From: Roseomonas sp. E05
Lineage (GTDB): Bacteria > Pseudomonadota > Alphaproteobacteria > Acetobacterales > Acetobacteraceae
Reading direction: 5' to 3'
NCBI RefSeq assembly: GCF_030063475.1
Contig: NZ_JASIRT010000002.1
Location: forward strand, 62,001 to 126,000
DNA: 64,000 bases
The notes under the pieces were generated by a model, which made no database searches, was not told the origin of the DNA, and saw only the letters and a list, made by a program, of their open reading frames with translations. The position numbers and the translations under genes were made by a program. Below are positions 17,810 through 26,501 of the stretch, piece by piece. Each line of letters opens with the position of its first letter. Positions within the stretch are counted from its first letter, which is position 1.

Positions 17810-17908
17810 CTGGGGGGCCTTTTCCTCGTCTCATCCAGCGGCAGGCAAAGCATAGGCCAGAACCGGTCTGCGGTTTTCGTGCGGCACGAAACCGGCTAGA
17901 AGGTGTCC

Positions 17909-19591
17909 ATGTCCAAGCCCCCGCCGGCCGAGGCGGCCCGGGCGCGCGCCCTGCTGTCCGCCACGGCCCGAGAAGGCCGCGCGCGGTTGTCGCGCCCCAT
18001 CCTGCTCGGCCTCGCCTCGATCGCCTGCGGCCTGGCCCAGGCCTGGTTCATGTCGCGCCTGCTCGCCGCTTTGCTCGGCTATGGGCCGTCGGGCTGGCCG
18101 GAGCTGGCCGCCGCCGCGGCGCTGGCCCTGCTGGGCATCGCGCTGGGGGTTGCGCAGGAGCGTGCTCAGGCCGCCGCCGGCGCCGCCGCCCGCGCCGGGC
18201 TGCGCCGCCGCGCCTTCGACCGCCTGCTGGCCGCCGGCCCCGCTGACGACCGCCCGGTGGGCGAGCGTGCCGCGCTGGTGGTGGACCGTATCGAGGCGCT
18301 GGACGGCTATTTCGCCCGCTGGCTCCCCGCCGCCGCGCTGGCCGCCGCCGGGCCGCTGCTGATCGCCATCGCCGTCGCCCTCGAGGACCCGCTGAGCGGC
18401 GTCATCCTGTTCGTCGCCGGCGCGCTGGTGCCGGTCGGCATGGCCATCACCGGCATCGGCGCCGCGCTGGCCAGCCGGCGCCAGTTCGACGCCCTGCAGC
18501 AGCTCTCCGGCCGCTTCCTCGATCGCATGCGCGGCCTGCCGCAGCTCGTGCTGTTCCGCCGCCAGGAGGCCGAGGCCCAGGCGCTCGGCGCCGCCGCCGA
18601 CGAGCTGCGCCGCCGCACCATGAAGGTGCTGCGCGTCGCCTTCCTCTCCGGCCTGTCGCTGGAGGTGATCGCCGCCGCCGTGCTGGGCTGCCTCGCCTGG
18701 CGGCATGGCAACATGCTGCAGGGAGGCCACCCCGACCCGCAGGCGGCGCTGTTCTGTCTGCTGATGGTGCCGGGCTTCTTCGCCCCGCTGCGGGCCTTCT
18801 CCGCCGCCTATCACGAGCGCATGGCCGCACAGGGCGCCGCCGCCGCGCTGGCGCCGCTGCTGCAGGGGCCTGCGCCCGCCGAGACCGGGCTGCAACTGGC
18901 CGAGATCCCGCCCAGCGTCGTCGTCACCTTCGAGCATGTCAGCCTGACCTATGACCCGGCGCGCGGGCCGGCGCTGGCCGACCTTTCCTTTCGCGTCACG
19001 CCCGGCGAGGCGCTGGTGCTGGCGGGGCCGTCCGGCTCCGGCAAGTCCTCCGTGCTGCGGCTGCTGATGGGCTTCCGCCGCCCGGAGGCCGGGCGCATCG
19101 CGCTGAACGGGCGGGATGCCACCACCCTGCGCCCGGACGAGCTGCGCCGCCTGACCGCCTATGTCGGCCAGAAGGCCCACCTGTTCCGCGACAGCATCCG
19201 CGAGAACATCCGCCTCGCGCGTCCCGAGGCGAGCGAGGCCGAGGTGGAGGCCGCCGCCCGTGCTGCGCAGGTGAGCGATTTCGCCGCCGCGCTGCCGCGC
19301 GGGCTGGATACGCTGGTGGGCGAGGGCGGTTTCGGCCTGTCGGGGGGGCAGGCACAGCGCGTGGCCATCGCCCGCGCCTTCCTGCGCAACGCCCCGCTGG
19401 TGCTGCTTGACGAGCCGACCGTGCATCTCGACCCCGGTACCGAGGCGCAGGTGCTGGACAGCCTCCGCCGCCTCTGCGCCGGCCGCACGGCGATCATCGC
19501 CACCCACTCCCCGGCGCTGCGCGCCCGCTTCGCCCGCGTGCTGGAGCTGGAGCATGGTCGCGCCCTTACCTCCCGGATGGCCGGCGAATGA
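17909..19591 (+). CDS. cydD: Thiol reductant ABC exporter, CydD subunit
   Basis: 560-residue half-transporter (membrane domain followed by ATPase) of the CydDC system, which exports cysteine and glutathione to the periplasm and is needed for cytochrome bd and c assembly. About six transmembrane segments fill residues 25-300. The nucleotide-binding domain contains Walker A GPSGSGKSS, the signature LSGGQAQRVAIARAFL and Walker B LVLLDEPTVHLDP. ATG 17909 is preceded by AGAAGG. The 3' end overlaps cydC by ATGA. No cydAB genes are in the window. Confidence 0.9.
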   Translation: MSKPPPAEAARARALLSATAREGRARLSRPILLGLASIACGLAQAWFMSRLLAALLGYGPSGWPELAAAAALALLGIALGVAQERAQAAAGAAARAGLRRRAFDRLLAAGPADDRPVGERAALVVDRIEALDGYFARWLPAAALAAAGPLLIAIAVALEDPLSGVILFVAGALVPVGMAITGIGAALASRRQFDALQQLSGRFLDRMRGLPQLVLFRRQEAEAQALGAAADELRRRTMKVLRVAFLSGLSLEVIAAAVLGCLAWRHGNMLQGGHPDPQAALFCLLMVPGFFAPLRAFSAAYHERMAAQGAAAALAPLLQGPAPAETGLQLAEIPPSVVVTFEHVSLTYDPARGPALADLSFRVTPGEALVLAGPSGSGKSSVLRLLMGFRRPEAGRIALNGRDATTLRPDELRRLTAYVGQKAHLFRDSIRENIRLARPEASEAEVEAAARAAQVSDFAAALPRGLDTLVGEGGFGLSGGQAQRVAIARAFLRNAPLVLLDEPTVHLDPGTEAQVLDSLRRLCAGRTAIIATHSPALRARFARVLELEHGRALTSRMAGE

Positions 19592-21252
19592 CCGCGATGC
19601 TGCGTGACCTCCTGCGCGTGCTCGGCCTTTGGCGGGCGCGCAGCACCTGGCTGGTGGCCGGCGCCCTGGTGGCGATGCTCGCTGCCCTGGCCGGGGTGGC
19701 GCTGCTGGCGCTGGCCGGACGCGGTGTCTCCGAAGGCCTGCGCCACGGCGCCCTGACCGGGATCGCCGTCGGCTCGCTGCTGCTGCTGCGCCCGCTGATC
19801 CTGGTGCGTCCCGCCGCCCGCTACTTCGAGCGGCTGGTGACCCATGCCGCCACCTTCCGCGCCCTGGCCGACACCCGCATCTGGTTCTTCCGCCGCCTCG
19901 CCGAGCGGCTGCCCTCCGGCCTTGGTCTCCGCCGCGCGGGCGACCTGCTGGGCCGGCTGGTCTCCGATGTCGAGGCGCTGGACGGGCTCTATCTGCGCGC
20001 CCTGGTGCCGGGCGCCGCCGCCCTGGCGGTGGTGCTGGCGCTGGCGGTGCTGCTGGGCTTCGCGGGGCCGGCATTGGCCGCGGTGGTCGCGCTGCCGCTG
20101 GCACTCGCCCTGCTGCTGCCGCCGCTGCTCGCCCCTGGCGCCGCCCGCGCCGCCGCCGAGGTGGCGGAAGCCCAGGGCCGCCTGCGCGCCGCGGCCGTGG
20201 ACCCCCTGCTGGGCCTGGAAGATACGCTCGCCGCCAATGCGGAGGGTCGGGCCGCCGCGCGCCTTGCTTCGGCCGGCGAGGATCTCGCGCGCACCCAGGA
20301 ATCCCTGGCCCGCCGCGCTGCCTGGGGCGGCGCCAGCGGCACGGTGCTGACCCAGGCGGCGCTGCTCGGCGCGCTGGGCTATGGCCTGGCGGGCGGGCCG
20401 GGCGCCGCCACGGGCACCGTGATGGGCCTGTTCCTGGCGCTCGCGGCCGGCGAGGTGCTTTCCGGTCTGCCGCGCGCCGGCACCGCGCTGGCCGCTGCCG
20501 GTGCCGGCGCGCGCCGCCTCTTCGAGGCCGCCGACACGCCGCCGCCGGTCACCGAACCGGCGCAGCCGGCGGCGCTGCCGCCCGGCCATGCCATCCGAGC
20601 CGAGGGGCTGCGCTTCGCCTGGGCGGAGGACCGTGCGCCGGTCTTCGAGGATCTGAACTTCGAGCTTCCGGAGGGCGGCCGGCTGGCGCTGCTCGGCCCC
20701 TCGGGCGTGGGCAAGTCCACTCTGGCCGCGCTGCTGCTGAAGCTGGCCGCGCCGCAGGCCGGGCGGATCACCCTGGGCGGGGTGGATATCGCCGCGCTTT
20801 CCGCCGACGCCGTGCGCAGCCGCATCGCCTGCCTGACCCAGGATGCGCGGCTGTTCGACGACAGCATCGCCGCCAACCTGCGCATCGCCGCGCCCGAAGC
20901 CGATGAGGCGGCGCTCTGGCAGGCGCTGGAGCGGGCAGGCGTGGCCGATATGGTGCGCGCCCTGCCGGAAAGGCTGCAGACGCAGTGCGGCGAGGGCGGC
21001 GCCCGCTTCTCGGGCGGGCAGGGGCGGCGGCTGGCCCTGGCCCGCGCGCTGCTCTCCCCCGCGCGCGTGCTGATCCTGGACGAGCCCGCCTCCGGCCTCG
21101 ACGCGCAGGCCGAGCGTGCCTTCCTGGAGACGCTGGAAAGCGCCACCGAGGGCCGCAGCGTCATCCTGATCACCCACCGCCTGCTCGGGGTGGAGCGGCC
21201 GACGCGCATCCTGCGGCTGGTCGGCGGTCGCGCCATGCCGGCCATGGGGTGA
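19588..21252 (+). CDS. cydC: Thiol reductant ABC exporter, CydC subunit
   Basis: 554-residue partner half-transporter of CydD. The membrane domain (about residues 15-310) includes the family pattern RYFERLVTHAATFRALADTR(I)WFFRRLAERLP. The ATPase domain has Walker A GPSGVGKST, the signature FSGGQGRRLALARALL and Walker B VLILDEPASGLD. It is translated from an ATGA overlap with cydD, implying fixed stoichiometry. It is followed by a hairpin terminator. Confidence 0.9.
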   Translation: MTAMLRDLLRVLGLWRARSTWLVAGALVAMLAALAGVALLALAGRGVSEGLRHGALTGIAVGSLLLLRPLILVRPAARYFERLVTHAATFRALADTRIWFFRRLAERLPSGLGLRRAGDLLGRLVSDVEALDGLYLRALVPGAAALAVVLALAVLLGFAGPALAAVVALPLALALLLPPLLAPGAARAAAEVAEAQGRLRAAAVDPLLGLEDTLAANAEGRAAARLASAGEDLARTQESLARRAAWGGASGTVLTQAALLGALGYGLAGGPGAATGTVMGLFLALAAGEVLSGLPRAGTALAAAGAGARRLFEAADTPPPVTEPAQPAALPPGHAIRAEGLRFAWAEDRAPVFEDLNFELPEGGRLALLGPSGVGKSTLAALLLKLAAPQAGRITLGGVDIAALSADAVRSRIACLTQDARLFDDSIAANLRIAAPEADEAALWQALERAGVADMVRALPERLQTQCGEGGARFSGGQGRRLALARALLSPARVLILDEPASGLDAQAERAFLETLESATEGRSVILITHRLLGVERPTRILRLVGGRAMPAMG

Positions 21253-21267
21253 GCGGCAGGCTCCGCG

Positions 21268-21287
21268 CCGCCCTGGCAACAGGGCGG
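21268..21287 (+). terminator. Hairpin terminator after cydC
   Basis: CCGCCCTG-GCAA-CAGGGCGG is a perfect 8-bp stem closed by a GCAA tetraloop, 15 nt after the cydC stop. Confidence 0.55.
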
Positions 21288-21334
21288 GCCGTGGGGCGTT
21301 ACCCCCTCCGAACCTTACGGATGGGAACGGTCAG

Positions 21335-21931
21335 ATGAGCGGATTGTTTTCCGGGCGCTCCGGCGGCGGCCTTGCGGGCGGCCTGTCGGGCGGCGTCAAG
21401 ATGGCGGCCATCGCGCTGCTTGCCCATCAGTTGATGAAGCATGCGCGCCAGGACGGCGGCCCCGCGGCGACGCAGGGAAGCGCCTCCGGCTCGACGGGCA
21501 TGGGAGGTCTTGGCGGCCTGCTGGGTGGGTTGCTCGGCGGGAGCGCGGCCAGCACGATGGGCGGCGGCGGCCTGCTGGGTGGCCTTGGGGGTCTGCTCGG
21601 CGGACTGCGGAACCAGGGGATGGGCCCACAGGTGGATTCCTGGGTCGGGCATGGGGAGAACCGGTCCGTTTCTCCGCAGGAGCTGGAGCGGCATTTCGAT
21701 CCGCGGGAACTCGACCAGGCCGCGCAGCAGGCCGGGACGGACCGCCAGAGCCTGCTGGAGGAGCTGAGCCGCACCCTGCCGCATTTCGTCGATCGCGCGA
21801 CGCCGCAGGGCAATGTTCCACAGCACGAGGAGGAGATCGGCGGCGGTGGGATCGGCGGCCTGCTGAGCGGCCTGCTGGGCGGAGGGCAAGCCTCCGGCGC
21901 CGGGGACGACTCCACGACGCGCCGCCGCTGA
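21335..21931 (+). CDS. YidB family (DUF937) protein
   Basis: 198-residue glycine-rich protein. The N-terminal third is Gly/Leu-rich (GGLGGLLGGLLGG and similar repeats). The core WVGHGENRSVSPQELERHFDPRELDQAAQQAGTDRQSLLEELSRTLPHFVDRATPQGNVP is the YidB/DUF937 domain, whose role is not established. The C-terminus returns to a Gly-rich GGIGGLLSGLLGG stretch, typical of the family. The low-complexity Gly runs inflate the open frames on other strands here. It is convergent with the Sel1-repeat gene. Confidence 0.85.
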   Translation: MSGLFSGRSGGGLAGGLSGGVKMAAIALLAHQLMKHARQDGGPAATQGSASGSTGMGGLGGLLGGLLGGSAASTMGGGGLLGGLGGLLGGLRNQGMGPQVDSWVGHGENRSVSPQELERHFDPRELDQAAQQAGTDRQSLLEELSRTLPHFVDRATPQGNVPQHEEEIGGGGIGGLLSGLLGGGQASGAGDDSTTRRR

Positions 21932-21962
21932 TCCTCTCCAGACCCAGCCGGGGCTGAGCGCG

Positions 21963-22751
21963 TCAGGGGGCGGCGGTTTCCAGGCGCGCCTCGATTTCCG
22001 CCGCAAGGGCGCGCAGGGCCGGCTCGGGTCGCGCCGCGAGGCGCTCGGCCATGCTGCCGAGGAAGCCCGGTGAGCCCGCAACGGCCGCCTGGCGGAACCA
22101 GTGCAGCGCCGCCTCGGAGCGACCCTCGGCCAGGGCGAGCGTGCCCATGTTGAACTGCGCGCGGAAGTCGCCCGCCTCGGCGGCGCGGGCATAGAGCGCG
22201 AAGGCCGCCTGCCGGTCGGGCGGACCTTCCCAGCCTTCCTCCAGGAAGCGGCCCAGCACGGTCAGCGACTTGGCATGCCCTTGCGCGGCGGCGCGGCGGA
22301 ACCAGCGCAGCGCCTCGGCGCGGTCCTGCGCCACGCCGGCGCCGCGGGCGAGCAGGGTGGCGAGGTTGTACTGCGCCCAGTCCAGCCCCTTTTCCGCGGC
22401 CTCACGGTAGAGAGCGGCGGCGCGGGGCAGGTCCACCGGCACGCCCCAGCCCAGCTCGTGGCATCGCCCGGTCATGTTCAGCCCTTCCAGGCTGCCGGCC
22501 TCGGTGGCGGTGCGGAACCAGGCGAAGGCGGCGGCGCGATCCACCGGCACGCCGCGCCCCTCCAGCAGGATCTGGCCATAGAGGAGCTGCGCCCGGATCA
22601 GCCCGGCGCGGGCGGCGGCGGCGATCCAGCGCGCAGCCTCCTCGGGCGGCCCGGCGAAGGCCGCCTGAAGCTCCTCCGCGCTGGCGGCACGGATGGCGGC
22701 GAGAGGAACTGGCGGCGGCGGGGCGGGGCGGGCGGAGCGGCGGCGGAGCAT
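21963..22751 (-). CDS. Sel1-like tetratricopeptide repeat protein
   Basis: 262-residue helical repeat protein. At least five Sel1-type repeats of about 36 residues are visible, for example AQLLYGQILLEGRGVPVDRAAAFAWFRTA, ALYREAAEKGLDWAQYNLATLLARG and AEALRWFRRAAAQGHAKSLTVLGRFLEEG. Such repeats form protein-binding solenoids. There is no signal peptide; the N-terminus is basic then proline-rich (RRRSARPAPPPPVP). ATG 22751 is used; TTG 22766 would add five residues. No clear partner can be named from the neighbours. Confidence 0.85.
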   Translation of the reverse strand: MLRRRSARPAPPPPVPLAAIRAASAEELQAAFAGPPEEAARWIAAAARAGLIRAQLLYGQILLEGRGVPVDRAAAFAWFRTATEAGSLEGLNMTGRCHELGWGVPVDLPRAAALYREAAEKGLDWAQYNLATLLARGAGVAQDRAEALRWFRRAAAQGHAKSLTVLGRFLEEGWEGPPDRQAAFALYARAAEAGDFRAQFNMGTLALAEGRSEAALHWFRQAAVAGSPGFLGSMAERLAARPEPALRALAAEIEARLETAAP

Positions 22752-22808
22752 GCGCCGGTTATGCAACTAAGAACCGTTTGCAACAATCCCTCCCGAGACG
22801 AGAAGCGC

Positions 22809-23750
22809 CTATCCGTGCGCCACCAGCCGGCCGCCCTGCTTCACACGGCCGGGCAAGGGATGGCCCACCACCGCCTCGGCCAGCCGTCCGGCCTCGATCA
22901 GCCGGTCGAGGTCGAGCCCGGTCTCCACGCCGCATTCGGCGCAGAGCAGGGCGAGATCCTCGGTACAGAGGTTCCCGGCGGCGCCGGCATGCCTGGCGAA
23001 GGGACAGCCGCCCAGACCCGCGATGGCGGCGTCGAAGCGGGCGACGCCCATGCGCATGCCCTCCCAGGCGTTCACCATGGCCATGCCGCGCGTGTCGTGC
23101 AGGTGCAGGGAGAGTTCGAGGTCCGGCCACTTGTCCCGCACCGCGCCCACCACCCGCTGGATGGTGAGCGGCGTCGCCCAGGCCATGGTGTCGGCCAGCG
23201 AGATCACCGGCCGCTCCAGCCCGGCGCCACCGGCGAGGGAGAGGATCGCCGCGATGCGGTCCAGCACCGCGCTGATGGGCACCTCACCCTGGAAGTTGCA
23301 GCCGAAGGCCGCCATGATCGTGGCGCGGGCAAAGGGGATGCGGTGCTCGGCATAGAGCGCCATCAGCGCTGCGGCGGCGGCCAGGTCCTGCTCGCGGTCG
23401 CGGTTCTGGTTGCGCTTGCCGAAGAGTTCCGAGGCGGAGACCGAGACACTGCCATCCAGCGTCAGGTTCGGCGCCACCAGGGCGCGCAGGAAGCCCTTGG
23501 CGTTGAGCCAGAGCGCGCCGAAGGTCACCCCTGGCGGCGGCTTCAGCCCGGCGCAGACGGCCTCGGCATCCGCCATGCCCGGCACCCGGCGCGGATCGAC
23601 GAAGGAGACCGTCTGGATGCGCTTCAGCCCGGTCTCGGCCAGGGCGTGGATGAGTTCGAGCTTGCGGGCGGTGGGAATTTCGCCCTTCTCGAACTGGAAG
23701 CCCTCGCGCGGGCCTTCCTCGCGGATCTCGATGCGGCTGGGCAGGCTCAT
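22809..23750 (-). CDS. Hydroxymethylglutaryl-CoA lyase-like enzyme
   Basis: 313-residue TIM-barrel lyase of the HMGL/isopropylmalate synthase superfamily. It would cleave HMG-CoA to acetyl-CoA and acetoacetate, or a related 3-hydroxyacyl-CoA. Motifs: RIEIREEGPREGFQFE at the N-terminus with the catalytic Arg-Glu region, metal ligands in LHLHDTRGMAMVNAW, and the HMGL loop AIAGLGGCPFARHAGAAGNLCTEDL with the active-site Cys. ATG 23750 overlaps the end of the CoA-transferase gene by ATGA. The long fused frame to 25406 is an artefact of GC-rich opposite-strand sequence. Pairing with a CaiB-type CoA transferase suggests activation then cleavage of a branched hydroxy acid. Confidence 0.88.
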   Translation of the reverse strand: MSLPSRIEIREEGPREGFQFEKGEIPTARKLELIHALAETGLKRIQTVSFVDPRRVPGMADAEAVCAGLKPPPGVTFGALWLNAKGFLRALVAPNLTLDGSVSVSASELFGKRNQNRDREQDLAAAAALMALYAEHRIPFARATIMAAFGCNFQGEVPISAVLDRIAAILSLAGGAGLERPVISLADTMAWATPLTIQRVVGAVRDKWPDLELSLHLHDTRGMAMVNAWEGMRMGVARFDAAIAGLGGCPFARHAGAAGNLCTEDLALLCAECGVETGLDLDRLIEAGRLAEAVVGHPLPGRVKQGGRLVAHG

Positions 23751-24949
23751 GCTTCGACCTCCGTCTCGGGCAGGGTGAGGATGCCATCCCGGCGCAGCGC
23801 CGCCTGCTCCTCCGCTGAGAGGCCGAGGCTGGCGAGCACGGCGGCACCGCCCTCGCCGACATGCGGCGGCTGGCGGCGCAAGGTGAGCGGCGTGCCCTCG
23901 AAATGCAGCGGCGTCATCGGCAGGGGCGCGCGCACCGTGTCGGTGAGCGCCGTCTCGCCCATGACGCCGCTGGCGAGCAGATGGGGATCGGTGAACAGGT
24001 CCTCGGGATGCGCCACCGGGGCGCAGGGGATGAAGGCGGCGCGGCAACGGCGCAGCACTTCCTCCACCGGCCATCCGGCGATCAGCTTCTCCAGCACGGG
24101 CATGATGCGGTCCCGCCCGGCGACGCGCTGGCCATTGCTGGCGAGGCCGGGATCGGCGCCCAGCTCGTCCAGGCCGAAATGCTGGCACAGACGCTGCCAG
24201 TGCTGGTCGCTGGTGATGCCGACAAAGACCTGCCCGTCCTGCGCCTGGAACACGTCGTAGATCGCCCAGGTGATGCGGCGCGCGGTCATCGGCGGCACGC
24301 GCTCGCCGGCGATGGCGCCGGCCGCCATGTGCTGGCCGACCATGAAGGCCACGCTCTCGAAGAGCGAGGCCTGCACCTTCTGGCCCTGGCCGGTCTGCTC
24401 CCGCTGGCGCAGCGCCGCCAGGATGCCGACCACGCCGAAGACGCCGCCCATGATGTCCACCACCGAGGTGCCGGCGCGCATCGGCCGGCCGGGCAGGCCG
24501 GTCATGTAGGCCAGGCCGCCCTGCATCTGCACCACCTCGTCGAGCGCCGGCAGCTTCTCGTAGGGGCCGGGCAGGTAGCCCTTCAGTGCGCAGTAGACGA
24601 GGCGCGGGTTGATCGCCCGCAACTGCTCCCAGCCCAGGCCGAGCCGCTCCATGGTGTCCGGCGCGAAGTTCTCCACCAGCACGTCGGCGGTGGCGACCAG
24701 CTTCTCCAGGATGGCCTTGCCGCGCGGGTCTTTCAGGTCCAGCGCCAGGCTGCTCTTGTTGCGGTTGTAGGTGGCGAAGAAGCCGGTGCCGAAGCCGCCC
24801 AGCTTTCGCGTGCGGTCGCCCTGCGGCGGCTCGATGCGGATGACCTCGGCGCCCAGATCGGCCAGCACCACCCCGCAGGAGGGGCCCATGACGGTGTGGC
24901 CGAAGTCCAGCACGCGCAGGCCGGCGAGGGGGAGGGTGTTGGTTGACAC
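23747..24949 (-). CDS. CaiB/BaiF family CoA transferase
   Basis: 400-residue family III CoA transferase that moves CoA between acyl donors and a carboxylic acid. The N-terminus LPLAGLRVLDFGHTVMGPSCGVVLADLGAEVIRIEPPQGD and the catalytic-Asp context VENFAPDTMERLGLGWEQLRAINPRLVY are diagnostic. The start GTG 24949 is chosen because upstream ATGs (24991 and further) would run through the palindrome at 24966-24982 and into the divergent IclR gene. It is operonic with the lyase (ATGA overlap). The acid substrate is unknown. Confidence 0.88.
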   Translation of the reverse strand: MSTNTLPLAGLRVLDFGHTVMGPSCGVVLADLGAEVIRIEPPQGDRTRKLGGFGTGFFATYNRNKSSLALDLKDPRGKAILEKLVATADVLVENFAPDTMERLGLGWEQLRAINPRLVYCALKGYLPGPYEKLPALDEVVQMQGGLAYMTGLPGRPMRAGTSVVDIMGGVFGVVGILAALRQREQTGQGQKVQASLFESVAFMVGQHMAAGAIAGERVPPMTARRITWAIYDVFQAQDGQVFVGITSDQHWQRLCQHFGLDELGADPGLASNGQRVAGRDRIMPVLEKLIAGWPVEEVLRRCRAAFIPCAPVAHPEDLFTDPHLLASGVMGETALTDTVRAPLPMTPLHFEGTPLTLRRQPPHVGEGGAAVLASLGLSAEEQAALRRDGILTLPETEVEA

Positions 24950-24965
24950 GGCAGCGTTCCGTTGG

Positions 24966-24982
24966 ACAGAATGGCGTTCTGT
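24966..24982. promoter_or_regulatory. Palindromic operator between the CoA-transferase operon and the IclR gene
   Basis: ACAGAA-TGGCG-TTCTGT is a perfect inverted repeat in the 55-bp divergent intergenic region. It is the natural site for the adjacent IclR-type regulator to control both directions. It resembles the half-site spacing of IclR-family palindromes; binding is inferred. Confidence 0.5.
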
Positions 24983-25004
24983 TTTCAGCATGGAACTCTG
25001 GGGC

Positions 25005-25670
25005 ATGGCGGTCAAGCCGGAAGCGCCGGTCGAGGGCGTCGGCGCGGTGGATCGCGCACTCTCCATCCTCTTCGCCTTCGCGCCGGGGGAGGGCGCGCTC
25101 ACCCTGGCCGAGCTGTCCCGCCGCACCGGCCTCTACAAGAGCACGCTGCTGCGGCTGATCGCTTCGCTCGAGCGGGCGCGGATGCTGGTGCGGCCGGGGC
25201 CGGAGGCGCGCTGGCGGCTGGGTCCCGCGCTGATCAGCCTGGGCCTGCAGGCCGGGCAGGGCAGGGAGCCACTCCGCGAGATGGTGCCCTCCGTGCTGCG
25301 GCGGCTGGCGGCGGAGACCGGGGAAAGCGCCAGCTTCTATATCCGCGAGGGAAATGCCCGCCTCTGCCTGTTGCGCGAGGAGGGGCACCATGCCGTGCGC
25401 GACCATCTCCTACCCGGCAGCCTGCTGCCGCTGGATCGCGGCGCCGCCGGCCATGTCCTGCGCGGCGCCGGGCTCTCCGTCAGCATCGGCGAGCGGGACC
25501 CGGAGCTGGCCGCCATCGCCGCGCCGGTGCGGGGCGCGGGCGGCGCGCTGCTCGGCGCGCTCTGCCTCTCCGGCACGGCGACGCGCTTCGGCGACATCGT
25601 CCGGCAGCAGGTCCTGGCGGCGACGCTGGAGCGCGAGGCGGCGCAGCTCTCCCGCCTGCTCGGCGGCTGA
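25005..25670 (+). CDS. IclR family transcriptional regulator
   Basis: 221-residue regulator. The N-terminal winged helix-turn-helix is GVGAVDRALSILFAFAPGEGALTLAELSRRTGLYKSTLLRLIASLERARML. The C-terminal effector domain has GPALISLGLQAGQGR, SASFYIREGNARLCLLREEG and HLLPGSLLPLDRGAAGHVLRG. ATG 25005 (MAVKPEAPVEG) is used; ATG 24990 would overlap the CoA-transferase leader. It probably controls the divergent CoA-transferase/lyase pair in response to a small carboxylate. The end lies 9 bp from the convergent ABC permease gene. Confidence 0.9.
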   Translation: MAVKPEAPVEGVGAVDRALSILFAFAPGEGALTLAELSRRTGLYKSTLLRLIASLERARMLVRPGPEARWRLGPALISLGLQAGQGREPLREMVPSVLRRLAAETGESASFYIREGNARLCLLREEGHHAVRDHLLPGSLLPLDRGAAGHVLRGAGLSVSIGERDPELAAIAAPVRGAGGALLGALCLSGTATRFGDIVRQQVLAATLEREAAQLSRLLGG

Positions 25671-25679
25671 GGCGCCCGC

Positions 25680-26501
25680 TCAGGAGCGGGAGACGCCGTC
25701 CGCCACCAGGGTGCAGCCGGCGATGGCCAGCAGGATCGCCAGCCCCGGCCAGAGCGCGGCCAGCGGCGCGGCGAAGACCGCCTCCTGCGCATTGGCCAGC
25801 ATGTTGCCCCAGGAGGGTGTCGGCGGCTGGATGCCGAGCCCGAGGAAGCTCAGCACGCTTTCGGCCAGGATGGCGCCGGCCACCGCCAGTGCGGAGGCCA
25901 CCGCCACCGGCGCCGCCAGCCCCGGCAAAACGTGGCGCCACAAAAGGCGTGTCTCCGTCACGCCCAGCGCCCGTGCCGCCCGCACATAGTCGCTGGCCAG
26001 GATGGTGAGCGCCCCCGCCCGCGCCAGCCGCGCCACGCCGACCCAGCCGAACAGCACGAGGATGGTGACGATGCGCAGCATGTCCGTGGCGGCCTCGCCA
26101 CGCGGCAGGCCGAGCTTCGCGGGGTCCATGGCCGCCAGCAGCACCAGGATGGGCAGGGCGGGCAGGGCGAGCAGCCCATCGGCAAGGCGCATCAGCACGG
26201 CATCCACCCAGCCGCCGCGCCAGGCCGCCACGAGGCCGACGGCCGTGCCAAGAACGGAGGCGGCGAGCGCCGTCGCCAGCCCGACGCCGAGCGAGATGCG
26301 CGCGCCATAGAGGAGCCGGGTGAACAGGTCGCGCCCCAGCTCGTCGGCACCGAGCGGGAAGCCGGGCGAGGGCGGCGCATAGCGGGCGAAAAGGTCCGGG
26401 GCGAAGGGGTCCTTGCCCAGCCAGCCGGCGGCGAAGGGTGCCAGCAGCGCCGCCACCGCCAGCAGGCCGAGCAGGATCAGCCCGAGGCGCAGCCGGGTCA
26501 T
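25680..26501 (-). CDS. Peptide-type ABC importer permease (DppC/OppC-like)
   Basis: 273-residue inner-membrane permease. An N-terminal helix (MTRLRLGLILLGLLAVAALLAPFAAGW) is followed by LGADELGRDLFTRLLYGARISLGVGLA, the classic DppC entry motif, about five more helices, and the cytoplasmic EAA-like coupling loop DYVRAARALGVTETRLLWRHVLPGLAAPVAV. The ATG overlaps the stop of the upstream permease (ATGA). It is the last gene of a binding protein-permease-permease operon that has no ATPase gene. Substrate unknown. Confidence 0.9.
   Translation of the reverse strand: MTRLRLGLILLGLLAVAALLAPFAAGWLGKDPFAPDLFARYAPPSPGFPLGADELGRDLFTRLLYGARISLGVGLATALAASVLGTAVGLVAAWRGGWVDAVLMRLADGLLALPALPILVLLAAMDPAKLGLPRGEAATDMLRIVTILVLFGWVGVARLARAGALTILASDYVRAARALGVTETRLLWRHVLPGLAAPVAVASALAVAGAILAESVLSFLGLGIQPPTPSWGNMLANAQEAVFAAPLAALWPGLAILLAIAGCTLVADGVSRS

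Noticed and set aside
21441-21931. Several overlapping frames around the YidB gene
   Set aside because: The Gly-rich coding strand creates open frames in all registers; only the frame with the DUF937 core is real.
22809-25406. Apparent 865-codon fused gene
   Set aside because: Only the C-terminal 313 codons are an enzyme. The rest is an alternate frame of the CoA transferase and of the divergent IclR gene.
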